A DNA stretch of 64,000 nucleotides, taken from Candidatus Microbacterium phytovorans (GTDB lineage: Bacteria; Actinomycetota; Actinomycetes; Actinomycetales; Microbacteriaceae). The stretch lies in contig CP119321.1 in the NCBI GenBank assembly GCA_029202445.1, positions 2,294,001 through 2,358,000 on the forward strand, read 5' to 3'. The notes under the pieces are model-generated. The model had not been told where the DNA came from and did not search any database. It worked only from the letters and a program-made list of their open reading frames with translations. A program made the translations under genes and the position numbers. Position 1 is the first letter of the stretch, and every line of letters begins with the position of its first letter. This document shows, piece after piece, positions 16,225 to 26,887 of the stretch.

Positions 16225-16750
16225 CGAGCGCTCCCCCGTGTGCGTCGCCTCCGTGTGCGTCGGCCCGTGCGTCGGCTGTCTCCGCGCTCGCCACGCGGAC
16301 CGGGCGCAACTCCACCTCGGTCACGGGGACGTGCGCGCCGGCGGGGCCGGTGAACACAGCCCGGACGGACACTCCGGCGGCGTCGGTGATCACCGTCCCC
16401 GGACTCCCCTCGCCGCGCGTGTGCGCCTCGCCCCACTGCATCAGGGCGACGAGAGGGAGCTTCAGATCGACGCCGGCCGGTGTCGGCTCGTACGCCTCGC
16501 GCGCGCGGTCGCCAGGCCGGTGGTACGGCACGCGGGTCAGCACGCCGGAATCGACGAGCGCCTGCAGCCGGGCGGCGAGTACGTCGGTGGCGATGCCCAG
16601 CGCCTCTCGGAACTCGGAGAACGTGCGCCGACCCCGGAACACCTCGCGCAGGATGAGGAAGCTCCATGGGTCAGAGAGCACCCCCACGCTCCGCGCGAGT
16701 CCGCAGGGTCCGTGGGCGGCGGTCACGAGGGCTGGAGATCGTCGCGGCAT
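16214..16750 (-). CDS. HxlR-family transcriptional regulator
   Basis: From Met 16750 the protein has 178 residues. The HxlR winged helix spans about residues 8-100: CGLARSVGVLSDPWSFLILREVF, REALGIATDVLAARLQAL and TPAG. A poorly conserved C-terminal region of about 80 residues ends in an Asp/His/Gly-rich tail (DAHGGDAHGG) that could bind metal. The longer frame to 16867 would overlap the divergent thioesterase. The sequence TACGAT 7-12 bases before the ATG suggests a leaderless transcript. The MerB-like gene follows with an 11-base overlap, so the two are co-expressed. Confidence 0.85.
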   Translation of the reverse strand: MPRRSPALVTAAHGPCGLARSVGVLSDPWSFLILREVFRGRRTFSEFREALGIATDVLAARLQALVDSGVLTRVPYHRPGDRAREAYEPTPAGVDLKLPLVALMQWGEAHTRGEGSPGTVITDAAGVSVRAVFTGPAGAHVPVTEVELRPVRVASAETADARADAHGGDAHGGALDAD

Positions 16751-16770
16751 CCCCGTATCGTACCGCTGAG

Positions 16771-16791
16771 TTGCTTTAACCAAGTGAGCAA
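16771..16791. promoter_or_regulatory. Dyad in a divergent promoter region
   Basis: TTGCT-N11-AGCAA lies in the 86 bases between the hxlR-like and thioesterase genes, which are transcribed away from each other. It is well placed to be an HxlR operator for one or both. Confidence 0.4.
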
Positions 16792-16836
16792 GTCTCACGC
16801 GGGCTGAACACCTCGACCCAGACGGGAGACAAGACG

Positions 16837-17328
16837 ATGAAGCGACCGGAGCACTCGGCATCCGCACCCGCGGCAGCGCCGCTGCAGAGGTCGGGGCGGG
16901 ACGTGCTGCAGGCGATCCAGAACGGCGACCTCGACGATCCCCCCATCAGCCACCACGTCGGGCTGCGGTTCGCGCAGATCGATGACGGCGACGTCGTGCT
17001 GACGGCAGAGCCGGACGCGTCGCACTACAACCCGATCGGCGCGGTGCACGGGGGCTTCTTCGCGACCGTGCTGGACTCCGCGTGTGGGTGCGCGGTGCAT
17101 TCGACGCTCCCCGCCGGGGTGGGCTACACCAGCCTCGAGCTGAAGGTCTCCTTCCTCCGCCCGATCACGGCCGAGACAGGCACGGTGACCGCCCACGGCT
17201 GGGTCACGAAGCGGGGCCGGAGCGCCGCGTTCGCGGAAGCGGACCTGCGCGATCGCGACGGCCGCGTTCTCGCCACGGCATCCAGCACGTGCCTCGTGTT
17301 CCCCCTGGCGAACTCACCCGCGCGCTGA
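16837..17328 (+). CDS. PaaI-type hotdog thioesterase
   Basis: The 163-residue protein has the hotdog fold signature of the PaaI/YbgC group: HYNPIGAVHGGFFATVLDSACG, where the HGG-x-x-x-x-x-x-x-D pattern contains the catalytic acid. Strands VGYTSLELKVSFLRPI and TASSTCLVF complete the fold. It probably hydrolyses an acyl- or aryl-CoA thioester. Its last 15 bases overlap the convergent lipoprotein gene. It is divergent from the hxlR-like gene. Confidence 0.88.
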   Translation: MKRPEHSASAPAAAPLQRSGRDVLQAIQNGDLDDPPISHHVGLRFAQIDDGDVVLTAEPDASHYNPIGAVHGGFFATVLDSACGCAVHSTLPAGVGYTSLELKVSFLRPITAETGTVTAHGWVTKRGRSAAFAEADLRDRDGRVLATASSTCLVFPLANSPAR

Positions 17329-17952
17329 AGGTGACGACGCGTCCGGTTCTCTGCAGGCTTCGGTCTCATCACCGCACATGAACACTCGTGTCGGAACGGC
17401 CAACTCGTACTCCTGCCCCTCGACGTTGTAGCTGATGACGACGCCGTCCCACCCGCCGCCGTCGGTGCTGGTCGCGCGGAAGCCGACGAGCACCTGCTGG
17501 AAGGGCACTGTGCTTCCGCACTGGTACGTGAAGGTCGCTCCCTCAGCCGGGGCGACCGTGGAGCCCTCGGCGAGCTGCGGTGGATAGGAATCGGTATAGA
17601 TGATCGCGTCGCCCAGACCGCTGCTCGTCATGACCAACGGCTCCAGGATCTCCACCTTGCCGATGCCCTTCAGCGCATCGACGGACGTGATCGTCGCTGC
17701 TGTCGCCCCGCTCAGGCACACATCGATCCCGAAGCTGGTGACTGGCTTCTCCGCGGTCCACCACGACACACTCGTCGTCCACCTATCTGTGTCGACGTCA
17801 GCGGATGCGGAGGTGCCGAGCTTCAAGGGTTGCTGTTGGTTAGCGGGCACAGGCTCGGCAGAGCAACCGGTCAAGGCGAGGAGAGCCGCGCCCGTCATCG
17901 CAATCGCACGCGCAGACCTGTGCCTCACGTCGCCCCTTCTTACCCCTTGCAT
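17314..17952 (-). CDS. Secreted lipoprotein of unknown function
   Basis: From Met 17952 the protein has 212 residues with a lipoprotein signal peptide ending LALTGC. The mature part starts SAEPVPANQQQPL and contains cysteines that may pair (DVCLSG, TYQCGST, FMCGDETEAC). A longer frame upstream gives an Arg/Pro-rich segment without a signal sequence and is rejected. The mature domain resembles no family I can name. It is monocistronic as far as can be seen and overlaps the thioesterase gene tail to tail. Confidence 0.75.
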   Translation of the reverse strand: MQGVRRGDVRHRSARAIAMTGAALLALTGCSAEPVPANQQQPLKLGTSASADVDTDRWTTSVSWWTAEKPVTSFGIDVCLSGATAATITSVDALKGIGKVEILEPLVMTSSGLGDAIIYTDSYPPQLAEGSTVAPAEGATFTYQCGSTVPFQQVLVGFRATSTDGGGWDGVVISYNVEGQEYELAVPTRVFMCGDETEACREPDASSPSARG

Positions 17953-18112
17953 CGACCACGCTAGTTCGAGGTGAGGCGAGCGTTCGCCACCACTTCTGAC
18001 GGTTGGCGTCATCTCGGCCCGAGCCGTCGGCGGAGCGGCACCCGGAGGACCCCCAGTTCCCGGGTACTGACAGACCCTCCCACCCGGGCTGGTGCGCGCG
18101 TACCGTCGAGGC

Positions 18113-20013
<1,901 letters not shown>

Positions 20014-20073
20014 TCCGCAGCCGCCCGGCCGCCCGCCCGCCCGCCCGCACCACCCTCCCGCCGCTGCCGACCG

Positions 20074-20559
20074 TCACCCGCGCAGTTCGCGGAGGAACCC
20101 CTGCACGTGCTCCTGCAGACGAAGGATGCGCAGATCGCGCGCGGCCTCCCGGTCGTACCCCTCGTACGCGAGCGGCGGGAGCCGACGTACGTTGGCCGAG
20201 CAGGCGAAGTTCGCGCAGATGAGCGTGCCGATGACGTCGCCGCGCCGCCCGGCCGGTCCGGCTCTGCGCGCGGCGAAGAACTGGACGTCGTTGCGGAGCG
20301 TGACGTCCTCGCACCACGAGCACTGCGCGCGGGCGAGCGTACGCTGCTCGGCTTGCTGGAGCAGCACGGCGACGGTGTCGCCCGCGTCGTCCTGGGTGAC
20401 GAGATAAGCACGGCGCGGCATCTTCGGGTCGGCCCAGCCGAGGAAGTCGAGGTCGTCGACATCGAGGTCGAAGCCGGCGGGGAGGGTGAGGGATGCCGCT
20501 TCCTTGCGGGAGGCGTTGAGGAACGATGCGCGGATGGCGCGCTCGTCTACGGGGAGCAT
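20074..20559 (-). CDS. FBP domain protein (EF-G-binding, treble-clef zinc finger)
   Basis: This 161-residue protein ends with the FBP_C zinc-finger layout: CSWC at mid-protein and CANFAC about 50 residues later provide four ligands of a treble-clef finger. Proteins with this domain bind elongation factor G, and the group includes the FusB-type fusidic acid protection proteins. The N-terminal half (ERAIRASFLNASRKEAASL-like helix, then LDFLGW) is conserved in actinobacterial homologues. Resistance function is not implied by the sequence; a general ribosome-associated role is equally likely. It converges with the aldo-keto reductase gene. Confidence 0.8.
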   Translation of the reverse strand: MLPVDERAIRASFLNASRKEAASLTLPAGFDLDVDDLDFLGWADPKMPRRAYLVTQDDAGDTVAVLLQQAEQRTLARAQCSWCEDVTLRNDVQFFAARRAGPAGRRGDVIGTLICANFACSANVRRLPPLAYEGYDREAARDLRILRLQEHVQGFLRELRG

Positions 20560-20890
20560 GAGGGCTGCTTTCTGCCTCACGGGGAGGCGAGGAGGTGTGG
20601 CCGCGTCGAAACGAGGAGCCGACGGGAGGGCCGTGGAAGAGGATGACGAAGGCGCCGACGACCGGATCGGTGTCGGCGGGGGCGTCAGTCTGTGCCGCCG
20701 GCGCGGTGAGCGCCGGTGACCTCCTCCTGCACCTGCGAGGTGCGCCACACGGAAAGCATTCGCCGAGTCTACGCCGCCCCCGCGGGCGTCGGGTCGGACG
20801 TGACGGCATCCGACGCACCCGCGGTAGCACCGCGAACGGCATCCGGCAATCCCCGTGCGACGGTGACATGCGGCTCCTAACGTCGCTGTC
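20560..20890. other. Intergenic region between the FBP-domain gene and dps
   Basis: About 330 bases carry only short open frames on both strands. The longest plus-strand candidates are Arg/Pro-rich and lack ribosome binding sites. It should contain the two divergent promoters, but I see no clear -35/-10 pair or operator. Confidence 0.5.
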
Positions 20891-21436
20891 ATGGCCACCA
20901 CCACGACGACCAAGAACAAGCGCAAGCCCGCCCGCGGAGCACGCCTCACCGACGAGCAGAACGCCGAGAGCGGCTTCTCCGCGTCGAAGGCGCTGAGCGA
21001 CAACCTCCAGCGCGTGCTCGTCGACCTGATCGAGCTCGCGTCGCAGGGCAAGCAGGCGCACTGGAACGTAATCGGCACGAACTTCCGCGACACGCACCTC
21101 CAGCTCGACGAGATCATCGACGCGGCACGCGAGTTCAGCGACACGATCGCCGAGCGCATGCGCGCGCTCCACGCCCTCCCCGACGGACGCAGCGACACGG
21201 TATCGGAGACGACGACGCTGCCCGAGTTCCCCCAGGGTGAGATCTCGACCACCGACGTCATCGACCTCGTGACGGTGCGACTGGAGGATGCCGTGAGCAC
21301 CTGCCGCGAGGTGCACGACGCGGTCGACGAGGAAGACCCGACGAGCGCCGACATCCTTCACGCGGTCATCGAGAAGCTCGAGCAGTTCGCGTGGATGATG
21401 AGCGCGGAGAACCGGACGCCGCGCGCATCCTCCTGA
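20891..21436 (+). CDS. dps: Dps family ferritin-like DNA-protection protein
   Basis: The 181-residue protein has the inter-subunit ferroxidase residues of Dps: His57 (QAHWNVIG), His69 (DTHLQLD), Asp73, Asp84 and Glu88 (FSDTIAER). It oxidises and stores iron using hydrogen peroxide in a dodecameric shell. The first 18 residues are Lys/Arg-rich (TKNKRKPARGAR), a flexible basic tail like those used for DNA binding in E. coli and mycobacterial Dps. It appears monocistronic. Confidence 0.95.
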   Translation: MATTTTTKNKRKPARGARLTDEQNAESGFSASKALSDNLQRVLVDLIELASQGKQAHWNVIGTNFRDTHLQLDEIIDAAREFSDTIAERMRALHALPDGRSDTVSETTTLPEFPQGEISTTDVIDLVTVRLEDAVSTCREVHDAVDEEDPTSADILHAVIEKLEQFAWMMSAENRTPRASS

Positions 21437-21472
21437 TCCCCTAATCCCCGCTACGGCGCCGACACAGCGCCG

Positions 21473-22411
21473 CTACAGCGCCGCCACCGCGCGGGCGCAC
21501 TCGTCGCTGCGGAGCATCGTGAGCGCCCCGAGCAGCATCCCGGCACCGTACTTCTCGTAGTCGAAGTCGATGTCGCGCACGACGGAGTTGTACAGCGCCC
21601 AGTGCCCCCACTTCACGAGCGTGCCCACGCCCGAGAGGTACAGGCGGGCGAGCTGACCCTCGGTCGGTTCCGCGCCGGCGTAGCGGGCGAACAGCGCGGA
21701 CCTGACGTCGGCCGGGATGCCGAGGATCGTGAGGTAGGCGCCCAGCTCGTAGTAGCGGTCGGTGTTGGCCGCGTAGTCGAAGTCGATGAGCATCATCGGC
21801 GCGCCCGCCTTCACCATGAAGTTCGGCGGGTTCGGATCGTTGTGCCCGGGGACCAGTTCGAGGCCCGCGGCGACGTAGCGCTCCTGGATCGGCTGCCACC
21901 GCTCCTGCACTTCTCGCTGATACGGCTGGAGCGTGCGGCCGGTGGCGGCGATCTGGGCACGGTGCTCGTCGATCATGTCGAACAGGGTCTTGGTGACCGA
22001 CAGGAGTTCCCCGCCGTGCAGTTGGCGGTAGAGGCGCATCACCTCGGACATGCCCTCGGGGGACAGCAGATCGCCCGCACCCGACGACCGGTAGCCGTCG
22101 AGGAACGCGCTGACCTCGATCCCGGTCGCCGCGTCGAAGTAGAGCACGGCCGGTCCGACGCCCGTCGTGGCGGCGACGACGGCGGCTTCGTGCGCCGCCT
22201 GCCGGTCGACGAAGGCGTCGGCGCCGAGGCCGGGGACCTTCAAGAAGCGGATGCCGTCGGGCGACAGCATCCGCCAGTTCACGTTCGTCGTTCCCGACGA
22301 GATGCGCTCCATGCGCAGGTCGGAGCCGAACGTCCAGTGCGGGAGCGCGGGCAGTGCGGCGGCGAGCGCGTCGGCCCTCAGCGCGTGCCACGCCGTCTCG
22401 GTGGTCATCAT
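21473..22411 (-). CDS. Choline-kinase/APH-fold phosphotransferase (active-site motifs intact)
   Basis: The 312-residue protein has an aminoglycoside-phosphotransferase/choline-kinase fold. Glycine-rich SSGTTNVNW (38-46) and Lys58 (FLKVP) form the ATP site; the Brenner motif HND with Asn197 (GHNDPNPPNF, Asp192 catalytic) and Asp210/Asp212 (IDFDYA) are intact. An ATGA overlap with the preceding gene (22408-22411) fixes the start and couples translation. It is the last gene of an eight-gene operon. With the class III aminotransferase upstream it could phosphorylate an amino alcohol, as hydroxylysine kinase or ethanolamine kinase do; the substrate is inference. Confidence 0.85.
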   Translation of the reverse strand: MMTTETAWHALRADALAAALPALPHWTFGSDLRMERISSGTTNVNWRMLSPDGIRFLKVPGLGADAFVDRQAAHEAAVVAATTGVGPAVLYFDAATGIEVSAFLDGYRSSGAGDLLSPEGMSEVMRLYRQLHGGELLSVTKTLFDMIDEHRAQIAATGRTLQPYQREVQERWQPIQERYVAAGLELVPGHNDPNPPNFMVKAGAPMMLIDFDYAANTDRYYELGAYLTILGIPADVRSALFARYAGAEPTEGQLARLYLSGVGTLVKWGHWALYNSVVRDIDFDYEKYGAGMLLGALTMLRSDECARAVAAL

Positions 22412-23328
22412 CTCCATCCCTTCCCCGCCTGCGCGATGAGCGCCTCGATCTCGCCGGTGGCGACGGGATGCTCGGCGTGCCACGTGCGGAACATGAGGTA
22501 CCCGAGGTACCCCACCTCGGACTCCGGTTCGAGGGCGTGGGCCTGCATCGCCCGCAGCAGCACCCACAGGTCGACGACGATCCCCCACAGGCGGGCGCGG
22601 GCGTAGGCACCGGGGTGATCGCTGCCCCAGAGCAGGGCGAACGCCTCGTCGGCGGGCAGGACGGTGGGCGACAGCTCGGTGAGGATGCTGCCGACGTCGG
22701 CGAGCGGATCGGCGAGCCCCGCCGTCGTGCCCCCGGTGAGGAGCACCGCGCCGTCGGGGCCGAGCTGGAGGTCGGAGAGCTCGGACGACAGCCACGCGGG
22801 TGCGGCCGGCGGGCCGCCCGCGACGGCGAGACGCACGCTCGGGAGCGCGTCCGCCACGGGCCGGAGCGCGAGCGGGAGCGGAGCCTCGACGGCGGCGAAC
22901 GCGTCGAGCATCGCCTGCGCCTCCGCCCCGAGATCGCGCGGCGGCAGCTCGGCCCCCGATTCGCGGAACGTCCGCCTTGCGGCACCGACCGCCGCGACGG
23001 CGCCGGGCGTCTGCTGCACGCGGAGGCCGGTCGCGACGCGCCACCGCTCATCGAGGGCCGCCTCCACGGTGACCCCGGATGCCACGTCGATCGCCCGCAC
23101 GGCGGGCCCGACACCGGCGCGTGACGCGGCCTCGCGGGCGATCGCCGCCGCGCTGGCCGCCGCGTGTGCGCGCGGTGCTTTCGCGATGACGGTCTCACCG
23201 GCATCCGTCGTGGCCCGCCAGCTCTCGTGCGAGGCGCCCTGCCAGCTGAGCAGGCCCGCACCGATCCCGGTGGGCTGCCAGTCCAGCGCCGCCCACTCCT
23301 CCGGGAGTCCGCTCAGCCGCGCGCTCAT
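22408..23328 (-). CDS. APH-fold protein lacking catalytic motifs (probable pseudokinase)
   Basis: The 306-residue protein has the N-lobe of the phosphotransferase fold, with Lys50 (VIAKAPR) and Glu66 on the following helix (AREAASRAGVGP). Where HxDxxxxN and the DxD metal motif should be, it reads SSELSDLQLGPDGAVLLTGG (181-200): the His, Asn and both metal-binding Asp are gone, while the trailing ADPLADVGS is still recognisable. It is joined by 4-base ATGA overlaps to the amidase before it and the intact kinase after it. It may act as a regulatory or structural partner of that kinase. Confidence 0.75.
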   Translation of the reverse strand: MSARLSGLPEEWAALDWQPTGIGAGLLSWQGASHESWRATTDAGETVIAKAPRAHAAASAAAIAREAASRAGVGPAVRAIDVASGVTVEAALDERWRVATGLRVQQTPGAVAAVGAARRTFRESGAELPPRDLGAEAQAMLDAFAAVEAPLPLALRPVADALPSVRLAVAGGPPAAPAWLSSELSDLQLGPDGAVLLTGGTTAGLADPLADVGSILTELSPTVLPADEAFALLWGSDHPGAYARARLWGIVVDLWVLLRAMQAHALEPESEVGYLGYLMFRTWHAEHPVATGEIEALIAQAGKGWR

Positions 23329-24761
23329 GCTCCGGCGCCGCCGGCGGTCGGGAACGCGGGCATCGGGAAGGCGAGGTCGAAGCCGCGCTCCCGCTCGAGG
23401 AGGGCCAGGATGCCGAGCACGCCCGCATCGTCGAACCGGCGACCGCCGACCTGCACCCCGATCGGCATGCCGGAGGCCGACATCGCGACGGGCACCGTCC
23501 CGGCGGGGAGGCTCGTGAGGTTGTACGGCGAGGTGAAGACCATGTGGTCGAGCGAGTAGTCGTTGCGCACGGGCGTGACGTTCTCGGCGGGGAAAGACAC
23601 GACGGGGGTGACCGGCGACAGCACGTAGTCGTAGGCATTGAGCACGGCCGCGATCTTCGCTCGCACGGCATCCAGCTTCTTCTCGTTGATGACGTGCTGC
23701 ACGGCCGTGATCTCGGTGCGGCTCAGCAGCTGCTCGAGCAACTGCGGGGGCAGCAGCGGCCACAGCTCCTCCGGCACCGCGAGAAGCTCCGGCAGCCCGC
23801 GGGTGGAGAGCACGGTCATGAAGCTCTCGCGGTCGGCGGCGGTCGTCAGCGGCTGATCGATCGGCACGACGGTCGCGCCGTGCGCCGCGAGCACCGCGGC
23901 CTGCGCGCGCACCGCGTCGGCCACCTCCTCGTCGACACCGCCGGGCACGTCGGTCGCGAGGAGGAGTCCCACGGTCGCGCCGGCGAGGGAGGAGGCGGGG
24001 AGGCCGTCGCCGTCGAACACGCCCGGAAGGCTCAGGTGGTCGGTCGCGTCGGGCTTGCCGATGATGCGCAGGAGCGCCGCGGCATCCGCCACGGTCCGCG
24101 CCATCGGGCCGGCGCTGCCGATGAGCTTCGGCGGGTCGTACGCGATGCGCCCCTGGGTGGGCTTGAGGCCCGCGAGTCCGCACAGGGCGGCGGGCAGACG
24201 CACCGAGCCGCCCATGTCGGTACCGATCGACAGCGGCCCGGCGCCGAGCGCGACGAGCGCACCCGACCCGCTCGACGAACCCCCGGGGTTGAGCTCCGGG
24301 TTCCACGGGTTGCGGATGATGCCGAACTGCGAGCTGACGCCCGCGCCGATGAGCCCGAAGTCGGGCATCGACGTCTTCGCGAACAGCGTCGCCCCCGCTT
24401 CGCGCAGTCGCCGGACGGGAGCGCCGTCGTGAACGGATGCCGGGGCGGCGTCGTTGAGCTTGCTGCCGTGCCAGCGCGGGAGCCCCACCATCGGGAAGCT
24501 GTCCTTCACGGAGACGGGGACGCCGTCGAGTTCGCTCAGCGGAGCGCCCGCGGCCCAGCGCGCGGCGCTCCGAGCGGCATCCTCCAGCGCCTGCTCGGCG
24601 TTCATGACGGCGACCGCGTTGAGGTCGATCCCCGCGGTGGCGGCGATGTTGATGGCGGCCTGCGTCGCGTCGACGGGCGAGATGCTGCCGTCGCGGTACC
24701 CCGCGACGAGGTCGGCGGCGGTGGCGGCGGCGAGCGTGGCGGTCGGGGTGGGAGCGGTCAT
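23325..24761 (-). CDS. Amidase signature family hydrolase
   Basis: This 478-residue enzyme has the Ser-cisSer-Lys triad of the amidase signature family: Lys86 (VSVKDSF), the GGSSSGSG loop (160-167) with the cis-Ser, and Ser186 in GTDMGGSVR. It would hydrolyse an amide linkage in the cytoplasm. It lies in the middle of the ABC importer/aminotransferase operon; the next gene overlaps it by 4 bases. It is not flanked by gatC or gatB, so it is not the GatA subunit. In context it may release an amine from an imported amide. Confidence 0.92.
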   Translation of the reverse strand: MTAPTPTATLAAATAADLVAGYRDGSISPVDATQAAINIAATAGIDLNAVAVMNAEQALEDAARSAARWAAGAPLSELDGVPVSVKDSFPMVGLPRWHGSKLNDAAPASVHDGAPVRRLREAGATLFAKTSMPDFGLIGAGVSSQFGIIRNPWNPELNPGGSSSGSGALVALGAGPLSIGTDMGGSVRLPAALCGLAGLKPTQGRIAYDPPKLIGSAGPMARTVADAAALLRIIGKPDATDHLSLPGVFDGDGLPASSLAGATVGLLLATDVPGGVDEEVADAVRAQAAVLAAHGATVVPIDQPLTTAADRESFMTVLSTRGLPELLAVPEELWPLLPPQLLEQLLSRTEITAVQHVINEKKLDAVRAKIAAVLNAYDYVLSPVTPVVSFPAENVTPVRNDYSLDHMVFTSPYNLTSLPAGTVPVAMSASGMPIGVQVGGRRFDDAGVLGILALLERERGFDLAFPMPAFPTAGGAGA

Positions 24762-24816
24762 CGTTTCTCCAAGATCGGGCGGGTGGTGCGGGTTGGTACG
24801 GGTCAGCAGGTGGTAG

Positions 24817-25479
24817 TCAGGGGGTGTGGACTGCCGCGGGCGGCGCGAGCTGCTGCAGATCGGCGAGGGTGCGGCCGACGAGGTCGTCCCACTCGGCGGC
24901 GGCGGCCGACGCGTCGACCGGGAGGTAGAGGGGCACGGCGATCACGACCGCGCCGCTGGCGACACCGGCGGCGAGCCCCGTGGCGCTGTCTTCGAGCACG
25001 ACGCACCGTTCGATCGCGACGCCCAGCCGTGCGGCGGCCGCGAGATACGCCTCCGGATGCGGCTTGCCGTGGGCGACGTCGTCGCCGGCGACGGATGCCA
25101 GGGCGACCGGTGCGGCGTCGACCACGTGGTCGACGATCACGCGGTTCGACATGCTGACGATCGCTTGGGGGATGCCGGCGGCCGCCACCTCGGCGGCGAG
25201 CGCGAGCGCCCCCGGACGGAAGACGAGGTGCTCGGCGAGACCGCGCTGGACGCGTGCGGTGAGGTCGTCGACGATGGCCGACGCGTCGCCCGCGATCCCC
25301 GCCTCCTGCAGCACGCGGGCCGTCGTGGCCATACTGGCGCCGACGAGGCGGTCGAGGTCGCCGCGGTGCAGGGTCACACCGGCACGCGCGGCGAGCTCAC
25401 CGGCCGCGTCGAGCCAGGCACGCTCGGAATCGATGAGCGTGCCGTCCATGTCCCACAGCACCGCATCCGGCCAGGTCAT
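24817..25479 (-). CDS. HAD-superfamily phosphatase (beta-phosphoglucomutase-like)
   Basis: The 220-residue protein has all HAD motifs: nucleophile and acid Asp10/Asp12 in WDMDGTLID, Ser in AIVSMSN, Lys in GKPHPEAY and acidic LEDSATG. The helical cap after motif I places it in subfamily I (phosphatases or phosphomutases on small organic phosphates). The ATG overlaps the aminotransferase stop by 4 bases. A dephosphorylation step on the operon's substrate or salvage of a phosphorylated by-product is likely. Confidence 0.88.
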   Translation of the reverse strand: MTWPDAVLWDMDGTLIDSERAWLDAAGELAARAGVTLHRGDLDRLVGASMATTARVLQEAGIAGDASAIVDDLTARVQRGLAEHLVFRPGALALAAEVAAAGIPQAIVSMSNRVIVDHVVDAAPVALASVAGDDVAHGKPHPEAYLAAAARLGVAIERCVVLEDSATGLAAGVASGAVVIAVPLYLPVDASAAAAEWDDLVGRTLADLQQLAPPAAVHTP

Positions 25480-26834
25480 CGGGGCGCGACCTCCTCGAGC
25501 ACGGTGTCGAGGGTCTCCAGGAGGAGCACCGCCTCCGGCTCGCCGAAGACGAGCGGCGGCCGGATCTTCAGGACGTTGTTGCCGGGGCCCGCGACACTGA
25601 TGAGCACGTTCCGCTCCCGCAGCGCGTTGACGATCGCGAGCGCGGCGGCGGAGTCGGGCGTCTTCGACTCGGGGTCGGTGACGATGTCGACGCCGATGTA
25701 CAGCCCCGATCCGCGCACGTCGCCGATGTGCGGACGGCCGACGGCGAGCGCCGCGATCCCCTCTCGGATGAGGCGGCCGGTGCGGTCGACCGATCGGATG
25801 AGGTCGGTCGACTGGATCACGTCGAGCACGGCCTGCGCCGCGGCGATCGACACGGAGTTGCCGCCGAAGGTGTTGAAGTAGGGCACTTCCTTGCCGAAGC
25901 GGGCGAGGATGTCGCCCCGGCCGGCGAGCGCAGCGACGGGGATGCCGTTCCCCATCGGCTTTCCCATCGACACGAGGTCGGCCTCGACGCCGTGGCGCTC
26001 GAAGCCCCAGAACGTCGAGCCGGTGCGGACGAAGCCCGGCTGCACCTCGTCGGCGATGAACAGCGCGCCGTAGGCGTGGACGACGTCGATCGCGGGGGCG
26101 AGGAAGCCGCGTGGGTCGGGGTAGATCCCGTCGGAGGAGAAGATCGAGTCGGCGAGGAACGCCGCCGGGCGGATGCCGTGGGCGATCAGGTCGTCGAACG
26201 CCTCTCGCACCCGATCGGCGAACCAGGCGCCGATGTCGTCGGTGTCGACGCGGTAGGCGTCGGGGGCCGGGATGATGCGCACCGTGTCGTCGTCGGGGAA
26301 TCCCCCCGAGATGGCGGGCGACACCCGGCTCAGGAGCTCGGTCGTGCCGTGATACGCCTCCGCCGTCACGACGATGCCCTGGCCGCCCGTCCACAAGCGC
26401 GCGATCCGGATCGCGAGGTCGTTGGACTCCGAGCCGGAGTTCGTGAACATGATCGAGCCGATGTGGTCGGGCAGGGTCGCCAGCAGCTGCTCGGAGTAGG
26501 AGACGATCCCGTCCTGCAGGTACCGGGTGTGGGTGTTGAGCTTCCGCATCTGTGCCGACACGGCATCCGCGACGGCGGGGTGGGCGTGGCCGACGCTCGG
26601 CACGTTGTTGTAGGCGTCGAGGATGCGGGTGCCGTCGGCGTCGTAGAGGTAGGCGCCCGACCCCGACACGGCGTGGACGGGCGTGCGGTAGAAGAGGCGG
26701 TAGCTCGGGCCGAGGCTGGCCTGGCGGCGGAGCACGAGCTGCTGGGCGGTGGGGGTGAGGCGGTCGAGGTCGGCGATGCGGAAGCTATTGCCGTCCATGA
26801 TCGAGGAGAGCGAGACGGGCGCGTCGGTGGTCAT
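25476..26834 (-). CDS. Class III PLP-dependent aminotransferase / phospho-lyase-like enzyme
   Basis: This 452-residue fold-type I enzyme has the class III layout: GSGAYLYDADG near the N-terminus, FTNSGSESNDLA binding the PLP phosphate, ADEVQPGFVRTG with the PLP Asp, and Lys292 (SMGKPMGNG) forming the aldimine. The sequence is close to the alanine-glyoxylate aminotransferase 2/AGXT2L group, whose AGXT2L members are ethanolamine-phosphate and phosphohydroxylysine phospho-lyases. In animals and some bacteria such lyases work with APH-fold kinases, and this operon encodes one. Transamination remains the alternative. The downstream HAD gene overlaps by 4 bases. Confidence 0.9.
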   Translation of the reverse strand: MTTDAPVSLSSIMDGNSFRIADLDRLTPTAQQLVLRRQASLGPSYRLFYRTPVHAVSGSGAYLYDADGTRILDAYNNVPSVGHAHPAVADAVSAQMRKLNTHTRYLQDGIVSYSEQLLATLPDHIGSIMFTNSGSESNDLAIRIARLWTGGQGIVVTAEAYHGTTELLSRVSPAISGGFPDDDTVRIIPAPDAYRVDTDDIGAWFADRVREAFDDLIAHGIRPAAFLADSIFSSDGIYPDPRGFLAPAIDVVHAYGALFIADEVQPGFVRTGSTFWGFERHGVEADLVSMGKPMGNGIPVAALAGRGDILARFGKEVPYFNTFGGNSVSIAAAQAVLDVIQSTDLIRSVDRTGRLIREGIAALAVGRPHIGDVRGSGLYIGVDIVTDPESKTPDSAAALAIVNALRERNVLISVAGPGNNVLKIRPPLVFGEPEAVLLLETLDTVLEEVAPR

Positions 26835-26887
26835 CGGGGTGGGTCCTTGTGGTTCTCGGGGCGGGTGACGACGGAGGCGACGCGGGA

